From assembly GCF_018598185.1 (NCBI RefSeq), contig NZ_JAHESC010000024.1, positions 1-64,000 on the forward strand: DNA of 64,000 bases. The letters run 5' to 3'. The translations under genes were made by a program, and so were the position numbers. Of the stretch, positions 51,784 through 60,400 are shown in pieces. Origin of the DNA: Dawidia soli (GTDB taxonomy: Bacteria; Bacteroidota; Bacteroidia; Cytophagales; Cyclobacteriaceae). The stretch's first letter is position 1. Every line of letters begins with the position of its first letter. Under the pieces are notes generated by a model. It had not been told where the DNA came from. It saw only the letters and a program-made list of their open reading frames with translations, and searched no databases.

Positions 51784-52533
51784 ATGAAAATCTTCACACG
51801 TCTTTCCCTGCCCCTCCTCCTGGCAGGCACGCTGGCACTGCCCGCCGCCGCACAGGAAGAAATAAAAAAAGACCTGCATCCTTTCAACAAGGTCATTGCT
51901 TCGCCCAAGGTGAACCTGATCCTCGAAGAAGGCGACCACGAAAGCATCCGCCTGGTGTACCAGGGCGTGTCGGCCGACAAGATCAACATTCGCGAGCACG
52001 GCAGAACGGTGCACATTTACCTGGACGACGCCCAGATCACGGAAAAAATGGAGCGCCTCAACCGCCGCCACAAACGCGCCTACTACCGCGATGCCTCGGT
52101 GACCGCCTATGTTACCTACCGCTCCCTCCGCCACGTGGAAATCCGCGGCAACCAGGAACTGACCTGCAAAAGTCCGCTGAAGGCCGACAAGTTTGTGCTG
52201 AAGGGCTACGGCCAGAACGAGATCCGCTTTGCATCCATTGAAACAAAATACCTGCGCACCAGCCTGTATGGCGAGAACGACCTGAAGGTGCGCGGCGGGA
52301 TTGCCGAATTTCAGAAATACCGGCTGTTCGGCCACAATAAGATCGACACCCAGCCGCTGCGTAGCTACTCCACGACTACCAATATCTACGGCGAAAGCAA
52401 GGTGAAGGTGAGCGCCCAGGACGAGCTGCGGATCAATTCATTTGGTGAGGCGCGCGTGGCGTATGATGGAAATGCGGAAGTGAGCAAGGGATTGATGTTC
52501 GGGCATACGGAGATCCATCATTTGAAATATTAA
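51784..52533 (+). CDS. Head-GIN (DUF2807) domain exported protein
   Basis: A 249-residue precursor from ATG 51784 with signal peptide MKIFTRLSLPLLLAGTLALPAAAQ. The mature part matches the GIN/DUF2807 family: LHPFNKVIASPKVNLILEEGDHESIRLVYQGVSADKINIREHGRTVHIYL, then repeated strands (VEIRGNQELTCKSPLKADKFVLKGYGQNEI, GENDLKVRGGIAEFQKYRLFGHNKIDTQ) as in a right-handed beta-helix. Such proteins are annotated as putative adhesins of the Bacteroidota envelope; evidence is thin. Terminator follows. Confidence 0.82.
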   Translation: MKIFTRLSLPLLLAGTLALPAAAQEEIKKDLHPFNKVIASPKVNLILEEGDHESIRLVYQGVSADKINIREHGRTVHIYLDDAQITEKMERLNRRHKRAYYRDASVTAYVTYRSLRHVEIRGNQELTCKSPLKADKFVLKGYGQNEIRFASIETKYLRTSLYGENDLKVRGGIAEFQKYRLFGHNKIDTQPLRSYSTTTNIYGESKVKVSAQDELRINSFGEARVAYDGNAEVSKGLMFGHTEIHHLKY

Positions 52534-52558
52534 AGCTCTTTTCTGAAAGAGCTTTTTT
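52532..52558 (+). terminator. Intrinsic terminator after the head-GIN gene
   Basis: AAAGCTCTTT (52532-52541) pairs with AAAGAGCTTT (52546-52555) around a 4-nt loop, then TTT. It overlaps the stop codon. Confidence 0.85.
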
Positions 52559-52877
52559 GGAGAGAGGGAAAAACAGTGTGAGGGTGAGCGCGAGAGCGAA
52601 CACGCTCCACTGTTTTGTATTTTCTTCGCGCTCACATTCACGCGCACACTTTTTCGTCGGGGGCTGCTCCGAAAAAAGCAGCTTTTTTTATCTTTACCAA
52701 CCTTCAGAAACATCCGGAGCACGACCTCCACACGGCCCCTCAACACCAGAATTATCGCAACCTTTCCGCGACGTTACAGCAACCTTACAGTGACCTTATA
52801 GCGACCTTATAGCGATATTTAGCCATACCAAAGCCATACCAAAGCAAGGGATAAGCCATAGCAACGTTATTCCCTGG
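52559..52877. other. Intergenic gap with tandem repeats
   Basis: About 320 bp with no supported gene. It contains the 11-bp tandem repeats at 52757-52842 (listed separately) and a poorly paired T-rich stretch around 52680-52700. The convergent gene at 52878 ends here. Confidence 0.5.
52757..52842. repeat. Imperfect 11-bp tandem repeats
   Basis: Five 11-bp units of the type GCGACCTTATA run from 52757 to 52811 (for example GCAACCTTACA, GTGACCTTATA, GCGACCTTATA), partly continuing as GCGATATTTA. Then AGCCATACCAA is repeated twice (52821-52831 and 52832-52842). Period 11 is close to the DNA helical turn, so it could be a phased protein-binding array, or simple slippage DNA. Confidence 0.6.
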
Positions 52878-53897
52878 CTAGTGCAGAGCCCGCCCGGCCG
52901 GCGCCATGCCCAGCTTCTCCTGCGCAAAAGCCACCATCAGATCGAGCACCTTATCCACCGCTTTCGACCGCAGTCCACTGGCGATGACGTGCACACCGGC
53001 TTCGGGGATGGCCACGGTTTCCTTTAAATTGTCCGGTGTGGCCAATTCCGCATTCATCTCCAGCATCGCGCTCACTTTCACCTCGGGGTCTTGCTCCTGC
53101 TCGTTTTTGTAGTAGTACAGCGTCAGTGATGGCTGGTGGATCTTTTCAAACGTTTCCCGCGTCATGGTCGTCTCGATCAGCTCTTCCAGCTGTACCGCGC
53201 CCTCGAGGCGGTATTTTGTGTCCCAGTATTGCGCACGCTCGGCGGGCACCGGTGCGGGCGCTTCGCTGTACTTGCTTCCGAATACGGCACGGGCGATGTA
53301 GAGTCCCCAGGGATCGTTCAATATGAACGCAGCGCCGTTGTTGATGGCGATGTTGGGTGACAGGTTGATGAGGGCGTGCACATCCTCTGGGAATTCCGCC
53401 GCCAGCTTCAGCGCCAGGGTGCTGCCGGTCGAGCAGCTCACGAGGATCACCTCGTCGCCCAGCTGCTTGCCGATGGCCAAGGCCTCTTTGGCACTGGCCC
53501 AGAGGCGGTCGGGTGTCAGGCGGATCAGGACGTCTGCCGAGTCCAGGCCGTGGTCGGCCAGACGGGCCAGGTACAGGTTGCAACCCATGGTCCGGGCAAA
53601 CCGTTTGTGCACCGGGTCGCCTTCCATCTGGCTGGCGGTAAAGCCGTGCAGGTACACGACGGCGTACGGTGTCTTTTTGCGGGTGCTGTCGTTCCAGACG
53701 ATGCGCGCTTCGTTGTTGGGGCGCAGCGTGTGCGCGGCTTCGTTTGCGGCAACATAGTGGTCCAGTGCAGCAGCATCGGCGGGTACCGTCGGCAGCGTGG
53801 TGTCATACACCGGGGTGGCGGGCGACGGCCCGAGATAATAAAGCGCCACGATCATCAGCACGGGCGCGGTGATCCTGATAAAACGTTTGGAGATCAT
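52878..53897 (-). CDS. Alpha/beta hydrolase, membrane-anchored
   Basis: From ATG 53897 the protein has 339 residues. It starts with an anchor (MISKRFIRITAPVLMIVALYYLG), so it lies at the outer face of the inner membrane or is exported. The hydrolase core begins YAVVYLHGFTASQMEGDPVHKRFARTMGCNLYLARLADHG (oxyanion HGF), the nucleophile elbow is VILVSCSTGSTLALKL (S-x-S-x-G form), and the late His is in EAGVHVIASG. A lid of about 60 residues is inserted. A lipase or esterase role is likely; substrate unknown. Confidence 0.85.
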   Translation of the reverse strand: MISKRFIRITAPVLMIVALYYLGPSPATPVYDTTLPTVPADAAALDHYVAANEAAHTLRPNNEARIVWNDSTRKKTPYAVVYLHGFTASQMEGDPVHKRFARTMGCNLYLARLADHGLDSADVLIRLTPDRLWASAKEALAIGKQLGDEVILVSCSTGSTLALKLAAEFPEDVHALINLSPNIAINNGAAFILNDPWGLYIARAVFGSKYSEAPAPVPAERAQYWDTKYRLEGAVQLEELIETTMTRETFEKIHQPSLTLYYYKNEQEQDPEVKVSAMLEMNAELATPDNLKETVAIPEAGVHVIASGLRSKAVDKVLDLMVAFAQEKLGMAPAGRALH

Positions 53898-54358
53898 ACG
53901 CGTATTTGTCCAAAGATATTCTTTTCCTGACATGCGTCATAGTGCGACACGTTTGCGTACACACGCTACCCTCACGAAAAACATATACCCCGACTAACGT
54001 CAGCTTCTTCCGCTCAACGGACGGCACCATCGTTGGCACCGGTAACGCGCAGCGCAATGCACGCGCCGGTAGTGGTATCGTGCAACGAAATATATACAGG
54101 TTACAACACTGAACGATCGGTCTATCGGCACTGCGCGACGGAGATAGTACACGTTGCGAGTAGTGTATGGATATACCGTTATAATATTTTCGGTGTACGA
54201 CAGAACTTTCCGCGGTATAGTTCCGTACTTACTAGTGCGTACTTTTTATACCGGAAGGAATAAGCGAACCTTCCGCCAAAGAAATACACGGCCTTCTCCT
54301 GACCTGCCAAATTTCTTTACAACGCATACGCTGTGTACCGCATAAATCATTACGAACT
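53898..54358. other. Intergenic region of ~460 bp without a supported gene
   Basis: Short frames occur on both strands but none has family features. The right half becomes AT-rich toward 54358, and should carry the promoter of the small gene at 54359, yet no full TAnnTTTG box with a -33 TTTG was found. No repeat or RNA structure was recognised. Confidence 0.5.
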
Positions 54359-54688
54359 ATGGAATGGGCAACATTATATATCACCGGTAAGTCCGACTTC
54401 AGCCAGGAAGTGCGGAAACGGCTGGACCACGCCCGCATCAACTATATGACGGGCTACATGGGTACCGGCAATGGTAAACATGACATGTACTGGCTGGACG
54501 AGCGCGAAGACATCCGCGACGTCAAGGAGGCGATCGGTGGCAAGCTGATCTGGAAACACCGTTTGCGCTTCTACACCAACCTGGATGCGTTCATGGAAGG
54601 CCGCACGCGACAGGAGACCTCCGAGTTCTCTCCCGAGGAGCTCCACCTCATCCACACCATGCAGGAGCTGGAGGGGGCTGCGCATTAG
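54359..54688 (+). CDS. Small unknown protein, glutaredoxin-fold-like
   Basis: A 109-residue soluble protein. The start ATLYITGKSDFSQEVRKRLDHARINYMTGYMGTG and the later KEAIGGKLIWKHRLRFYTNLDAFMEGR recall the strand-helix order of glutaredoxin-like proteins, but no CxxC is present, so it is not a classic redox enzyme. A basic core (WKHRLRFYTN) may bind nucleic acid or a partner. Conserved status cannot be judged from sequence alone. It is followed by a solitary palindromic repeat element. Confidence 0.65.
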   Translation: MEWATLYITGKSDFSQEVRKRLDHARINYMTGYMGTGNGKHDMYWLDEREDIRDVKEAIGGKLIWKHRLRFYTNLDAFMEGRTRQETSEFSPEELHLIHTMQELEGAAH

Positions 54689-54702
54689 CATCAGATTTGT
54701 TG

Positions 54703-54717
54703 CGCCCTTTCAGGGCT
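54703..54717. repeat. Solitary palindromic repeat, copy D
   Basis: CGCCCTTTCAGGGCT, one half-element of the repeat family, just after the small gene at 54359. The CCCAGGC/GCCTGGG partner is missing here. Confidence 0.75.
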
Positions 54718-54731
54718 GCTTACTGGGGTGA

Positions 54732-55481
54732 TCAGAATCCGAATTTGAGGCCCTGTTTCAGGGCCTTTTCATATTTCTTCCGATCAAATCGGTATAGGTA
54801 CGGCGCCTTGTGGGCGCCGCCTGTTTTTCGCTCCGTCAGGCGTTCCAGGATGCCGAACGCCAGCATCTTTTTCTGAAAATTCCGCCGGTCCAGCGGTGTG
54901 TCCAGGATCGTTTCGTACAACCGCTGCAGCTCGGGCATCGTAAACCGTGCCGGCAGCAGGTTCAGTCCCACGGGGTAGTCGTTCAGGCGCATGCGGAGTG
55001 TCTCCAGCGCCTTGTCCAAAATGGCGTTGTGATCGTAAATCAGGTCCGGCACGTCGTGTATGTCGCACCAGTGGCACTCGTCCGTCAGCAGGTCCGGTTG
55101 GGGCGTGACCTGCGAAAACTCCACCAGCGCGTAATAGCCCACCGAAATAAAGCGGTCGTGCATCCAGCTGCCGGGCGGCATGGTCCGGGGCCATAAGAAC
55201 TGCTCCTTGTTACGCTCGCGCGCCGGGTCGCCAAAGGTGTGAAACTGCTGCAGGTAAAGATCCTGTAGCCCCGTGCGCTCGCGCAGGATGCGTGTGGCCG
55301 CCACGTCGAGCGAGTCGTCCTTGCGCACAAAGCCCCCCGGCAGGCACCATTGCCCGTTTTCCTTCCATTTCAGCAACAATACCTTCAGCTGTTCGTCGTG
55401 AAAACCCACGATCACGCAGTCAATGGAAATATGCCGCAGGTACAGCTCGTGCCCTTTTTTCACAAACTCGTTCAGCTCCAT
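54732..55481 (-). CDS. Nudix-type transcriptional regulator (NrtR/AraR-like)
   Basis: A 249-residue protein. The Nudix fold covers residues about 18-150, but the Nudix box (from Gly50, GFVRKDDSLDVAATRILRERTGL) has lost key metal ligands: the first E is Asp56 and the REUxEE block reads R-I-L-R-E-R, so hydrolysis is unlikely. The C-terminal ~90 residues (LLPARFTMPELQRLYETILDTPLDRRNFQKKMLAFGILERL) are a winged helix, as in NrtR and Bacteroidota AraR. It therefore most likely binds DNA in response to a sugar or nucleotide. It is divergent from a GH3 gene, and two palindromes lie between. Confidence 0.88.
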   Translation of the reverse strand: MELNEFVKKGHELYLRHISIDCVIVGFHDEQLKVLLLKWKENGQWCLPGGFVRKDDSLDVAATRILRERTGLQDLYLQQFHTFGDPARERNKEQFLWPRTMPPGSWMHDRFISVGYYALVEFSQVTPQPDLLTDECHWCDIHDVPDLIYDHNAILDKALETLRMRLNDYPVGLNLLPARFTMPELQRLYETILDTPLDRRNFQKKMLAFGILERLTERKTGGAHKAPYLYRFDRKKYEKALKQGLKFGF

Positions 55482-55503
55482 GTCACAAAAATAAATACTC
55501 CAA

Positions 55504-55520
55504 TGTGTATTTCATACACA
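55504..55520. promoter_or_regulatory. Operator palindrome 1 in the Nudix regulator / GH3 gap
   Basis: TGTGTATTTCATACACA, 17 bp, with TGTGT/ACACA half-sites. It is 23 bp upstream of the regulator ATG, and lies near where a -33 element for the GH3 gene would be. Confidence 0.65.
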
Positions 55521-55539
55521 ACGAAGAAATAGGTATCAT

Positions 55540-55556
55540 TGTGTTACGACTACACA
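55540..55556. promoter_or_regulatory. Operator palindrome 2 in the Nudix regulator / GH3 gap
   Basis: TGTGTTACGACTACACA, same half-sites and length as palindrome 1, with centres 36 bp apart. It overlaps a possible -7 box TATCATTG (55534-55541) and ends 12 bp before the GH3 ATG, so a bound protein would block GH3 transcription. Confidence 0.65.
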
Positions 55557-55568
55557 ATTAACCCAATC

Positions 55569-57467
55569 ATGACACGTACCCATGCTGTAATGCTTTTGTG
55601 CGTCCTGCCGCCGTTGCTGCTGGCGGGCGCTTCCGCCTGGCGGGCCATACCCAACCCGCCCCCCTACCGCGACCTCAACAAGAACGGTACAATGGATGTT
55701 TACGAAGATCCTTCCCAGCCCGTGGACAAGCGCGTGGACGATCTGCTGCGCCAGATGACGCTGGAAGAAAAGGCCGGCCTGCTGTTTATCAACGGCGCGC
55801 GCATCAACGACGACGGCTCGCTCGAAGACCGCCCCGGCAAGGGTCCGTTTGCCTTCGCGCCCCAGGCCGCCCGGCTGATACTCGAACAACGCATGAATCA
55901 CATCAACGTCTGGGCCGTACCCGGCAAGCAGGCATTGGCCACATGGTATAATAACATTCAAAAGCTCGCCGAAGAAAAGACACGCCTCGGCATCCCCGTC
56001 ACCGTCGCGTCCGATCCGCGCAATGCCTTTAGCGAAGCGCTGTTTGCCGTCGCCGCCAACGACTTCTCGCAATGGCCCGAGCAGCTCGGCTTTGCCGCAC
56101 TCGGCGACGAGGCCCTGATGCGCCAGCACGCCGACATGGCCCGGCAGGAGTACCTGGCCGTCGGCATCCGCGAAGCCTTACACCCCATGGCCGACCTCGC
56201 CACCGAGCCCCGCTGGCCGCGTGTCAGCGGCACGTTCGGGGAAGACGCACAGCTGTCGTCGCGCATGGTGAAAGCTTACATCCTCGGTTTTCAGGGGGCG
56301 GCGCTGGGGCCGCAGAGCGTCGCGTGCATGACGAAACATTTTACCGGCGGCGGCCCGCAGAAAGAAGGGCTGGACCCGCACTTCGAATTTCAAAAAGGCC
56401 AGGTATATCCCGGCAATAACTTTCAATATCACCTCATACCGTTCGAAGGTGCCTTTGCCGCCCACACCGCGGCCATCATGCCATATTACGGCGTGCCCAA
56501 AGGCCAGACAAAAGAAGATGTCGCCTTTGCCTATAACAAAGAGATCATCACCGGCCTGCTGCGCGAGAAATATAAGTACGACGGCGTAGTGTGCACCGAC
56601 TGGGGGCTGGTGACCGATGCGCGCATGGGCCCCGTCGTGTGGCCGGCGCGTGCCTGGGGCGCCGAGCAGCTGAGTGAAGAAGAACGCGTACGGAAGATCC
56701 TCGAAGCCGGCTGCGACCAGTTCGGCGGCGAGCAGTGTACCCACCACGTGGTCAACCTGGTCATGAACGGCAAGCTGTCCGTGGAGCGTGTGGATGTCTC
56801 CGCCCGGCGCCTGTTGCGTCAGAAATTTATACTGGGGTTGTTCGACAATCCGTATGTCGATGTAGAGAAAGCTGTGCAGACCGTCGGCAAAGCCGAGTTC
56901 AAACAAGCCGGTGAAGTCGCCCAACGCCGCTCGTTCACACTCCTGAAGAACGACAAAGTAAAGGGCCGCAAAGTATTACCGCTCGCCGCCGGCAAGCTCA
57001 AGCTCTACCTGCGCAATGTAAATCCCGAAACTGCCGCGCGCTATGGCACCGTGGTCAGCCGCCCGGAAGACGCCGACATCGCCATCATCCGCCTGCGCAC
57101 ACCGTGGTACCCGGTCAAAACAGACAACCCTATGGCCCAGCGCTTTCACCACGGCGACCTTGACTTTAAAGGCGCCGAAAAAGACAGCATCCTGGCGCTG
57201 CTCAAACAAGTACCCACTGTCGTGGATCTCTACATCGACCGCCCGGCCGTGATCCCCGAGATCAACGCCGCCGCCCGCGCCGTGGTGGCGAACTATGGCG
57301 CCAGCGACGCGGCCCTGCTGGATGTCGTGTTCGGCAAAGCGCGACCGGAAGGCAAGCTTCCCTTCGAGCTGCCGTCGTCCATGGAGGCCGTGCGCCAGCA
57401 GAAGGAAGACCTTCCACACGATTCCGCTAAACCCTTATATCCTTTTGGCTTCGGCCTTTCATACTAA
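55569..57467 (+). CDS. Glycoside hydrolase family 3 beta-glycosidase
   Basis: A 632-residue exported enzyme from ATG 55569 (signal peptide MTRTHAVMLLCVLPPLLLAGASA). It starts with the GH3 sequence PPYRDLNKNGTMDVYEDPSQPVDKRVDDLLRQMTLEEKAGLL. The nucleophile is Asp344 in VVCTDWG, with the (K)H motif in MTKHFTGGGPQKEG. The C-terminal domain follows (KLPFELPSSMEAV, then FGFGLSY). The chain ends exactly at this FGFGLSY, so the fibronectin-like third domain of many GH3 enzymes is missing. Likely removes beta-linked glucose or xylose from oligosaccharides. Divergent Nudix regulator controls it by inference. Confidence 0.93.
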   Translation: MTRTHAVMLLCVLPPLLLAGASAWRAIPNPPPYRDLNKNGTMDVYEDPSQPVDKRVDDLLRQMTLEEKAGLLFINGARINDDGSLEDRPGKGPFAFAPQAARLILEQRMNHINVWAVPGKQALATWYNNIQKLAEEKTRLGIPVTVASDPRNAFSEALFAVAANDFSQWPEQLGFAALGDEALMRQHADMARQEYLAVGIREALHPMADLATEPRWPRVSGTFGEDAQLSSRMVKAYILGFQGAALGPQSVACMTKHFTGGGPQKEGLDPHFEFQKGQVYPGNNFQYHLIPFEGAFAAHTAAIMPYYGVPKGQTKEDVAFAYNKEIITGLLREKYKYDGVVCTDWGLVTDARMGPVVWPARAWGAEQLSEEERVRKILEAGCDQFGGEQCTHHVVNLVMNGKLSVERVDVSARRLLRQKFILGLFDNPYVDVEKAVQTVGKAEFKQAGEVAQRRSFTLLKNDKVKGRKVLPLAAGKLKLYLRNVNPETAARYGTVVSRPEDADIAIIRLRTPWYPVKTDNPMAQRFHHGDLDFKGAEKDSILALLKQVPTVVDLYIDRPAVIPEINAAARAVVANYGASDAALLDVVFGKARPEGKLPFELPSSMEAVRQQKEDLPHDSAKPLYPFGFGLSY

Positions 57468-57491
57468 TCCAAGTTAACCTGTCAGTTCCCT

Positions 57492-60400
57492 ATGAGAAAT
57501 CACTTTGCTTCTTTGCGGAAATTATACTCCGCCCTGCTTTCTTTTATCTGTATCGCGGCCATCACCGGCGCCTGCAAGCGGCAGCCGGACGAGCCCACGC
57601 GCGTACTGGTCTTTTCCAAGACGACCGTGTTCCGGCACGAGTCCATCGGCGCCGGCATCGAGGCCATCCGCAAACTGGGACAGCAACATCATTTTGTTGT
57701 CGACACCACGGAGAACAGCGCCGCCTTTCACGAAGAGAACCTGAAACGCTACAAAGCCGTTATCTTCCTCAGCACCACGGGCGACGTACTCAACGGCGAG
57801 CAGCAGAACAACTTCGAGCGCTACATCCAGGCCGGCGGCGGCTACCTGGGCATACACGCCGCGTCTGACACCGAGTACGACTGGCCGTGGTACGGCAAGC
57901 TGGTGGGCGCATACTTTACCAGCCACCCCAACGCCCCGAACGTACGCACGGCCGACTTTCACGTCGTAGACAAAAACAACCCTGCCACCGACTCGCTGCC
58001 CGACCCGTGGAAACGCGACGACGAGTTCTATAACTTCAAAGACATCAACCCCGATATAAAAGTGCTGCTCACCATCGACGAGAAGTCATACGAAGGCGGC
58101 ACCAACGGCGACCACCACCCCATGGCCTGGTATCATCACTACGACGGCGGCCGCGCCTTTTATACCGCCCTGGGCCACACCAACGAAACCTTCAGCGACC
58201 CGTTGTTCCTGCGCCACCTGTGGGGCGGCCTGCAGTTCGTGCTTGGCGGCGATGAGCCGCTGAACTACAAAGCCGCACACACGCTGCGCATGCCCGAAGA
58301 GAACCGCTTCACGAAAGTGGTATTGGATGAAAAGCTGAACGAGCCCGTAGAGCTGGCGATACTGCCCGGCGACGACATCCTGTTCGTCGAGCGTCACGGC
58401 GCGGTAAAGATCTATAGTCAGCAGGAAAAGAAGACCAAGGTCATCGCTACCATTGCCGTCAGCACCAAGTATAAAGACAAAGAAGGCAAAGAGAGCGAAG
58501 CGGAAGACGGGCTGCTGGGCGTGGTGCTCGACCCGGCGTTCGCCACCAACCACTGGGTATATTTTTATTATTCCGATCCGGGCGCCGAGCCCAGGAACAT
58601 CCTGGTGCGCTACGAGCTGCGCGGCGACAAGCTGATCGAAGAGTCGAAGAAGGTGATGCTGGAAGTGGCCGTGCAACGCGAGCAGTGTTGCCACACCGGC
58701 GGTTCCATGGCATTTGATGCCCACGGCAATCTATACCTCTCCACCGGCGACAACACCAGTCCCCGCGCCACCGCCTATGCGCCTATCGACGAGCGGGCCG
58801 AGCGCAGCCCGTGGGATGCGCAAAAGTCCTCCGCCAATACCAACGACCTGCGCGGTAAGATCTTGAGAATACACCCCGAGGCCGACGGCACGTATACCAT
58901 ACCCGACGGCAACCTGTTCCCCAAAGGCACGGCGCAAACACGCCCCGAGATCTATGTCATGGGCAACCGGAACCCCTACCGGATCGACTTCGATAAAAAG
59001 ACCGGCTATCTCTACTGGGGCGACGTCGGCCCGGATGCCGGCAAGGACTCTACCACGCTCGGGCCACGCGCCTACGACGAGATCGGCCAGGCCCGCGGTC
59101 CCGGCTTCTATGGCTGGCCGTATTTTGTCGGCGACAACAAAGCCTACTTCGACTACGACTTTGCCAGCAACAAAACCGGCGCGAAGTTCGACCCGGCCAA
59201 GCCCCGCAACGAGTCCCCTAACAATACGGGGCTGAAAGAGCTGCCGCCCGCGCAGAAAGCTTTCATCTGGTATCCGTACGACGCCTCGCCCGAGTTCCCG
59301 CTGGTCGGCACCGGCGGCCGTACGGCGATGGCCGGTCCGGTATACTATACCGAAGACTTTGTCAACGCACCCCGCGCGTTCCCCGAGTATTACAACGGCA
59401 AGCTGTTCATCTATGAATGGATGCGCGGCTGGATCATGGCCGTGACGATGGACAAAGAAGGCAACTATGTATCCATGGAGCGTTTTATGCCGAGCCACCG
59501 TTTCAGCAACCCCATGGACATGGCCTTCAGCCCGAGCGGCGATCTGTATATACTCGAATACGGCACGGCCTGGTTCCAGGGCAACGACGATGCGCGGCTT
59601 GTCCGCATCGAATACAACGGCGGCAACCGCAAGCCGCAGATCCGCATGGCCGCCGACCATACGCGCGGCGCCGTGCCCTTTACCGTGAACCTCAACGCCG
59701 AGGGCACGAAGGACTACGATCACGACGAGCTGAAATATGCCTGGAGGGTTACCGCGGCCAATGGCCAGGAGGTGGCGACACACGCAGAAGCCACGTCGTC
59801 TGTCACACTCGACAAGCCCGGCGTCTATACAGCCGCCCTGACCGTGACCGATGCCAAAGGCGATACCTCCACCGCCAAAATAACACTCGAGGCCGGCAAC
59901 GACCCGCCGCAGCTGTCGTTCGACATTACGAAAGGCAACACCAGCTTCTTCTTCCCCGGCAAACCGTTCGACTACGAAGTAAAAGTAACGGACAAAGAAG
60001 ACGGCAGCACCGAGGCCGGTACCATCACGGCCGACCATGTATCGTTGTCGATCGACTACCTCGAAGGGTTTGACAAGATCGCCGTGGCGCAAGGTCACCA
60101 GGCGGCCGATGCATCGGCTTCCATGGCCGTGGGCAAACGGCTGATGGACAACAGCGACTGCAAGTCCTGCCACATCATCGACAAAAAGTCCATCGGTCCA
60201 CGCTACCTCGACGTAGCCGCCAAATATAAAAACGATCCCAAGGCGCTCGAGTACCTCACCGGCAAGATCATCGCCGGCGGCGGCGGCGTATGGGGCGAGA
60301 CGGCCATGGCCGCACACCCGCAGCTGAAGAAAGAAGACGTGCAGCAGATGGTGAAGTATATTTTGAGCCTGGGCAACGCGCCCGCCGCGTCGCTGCCGAT

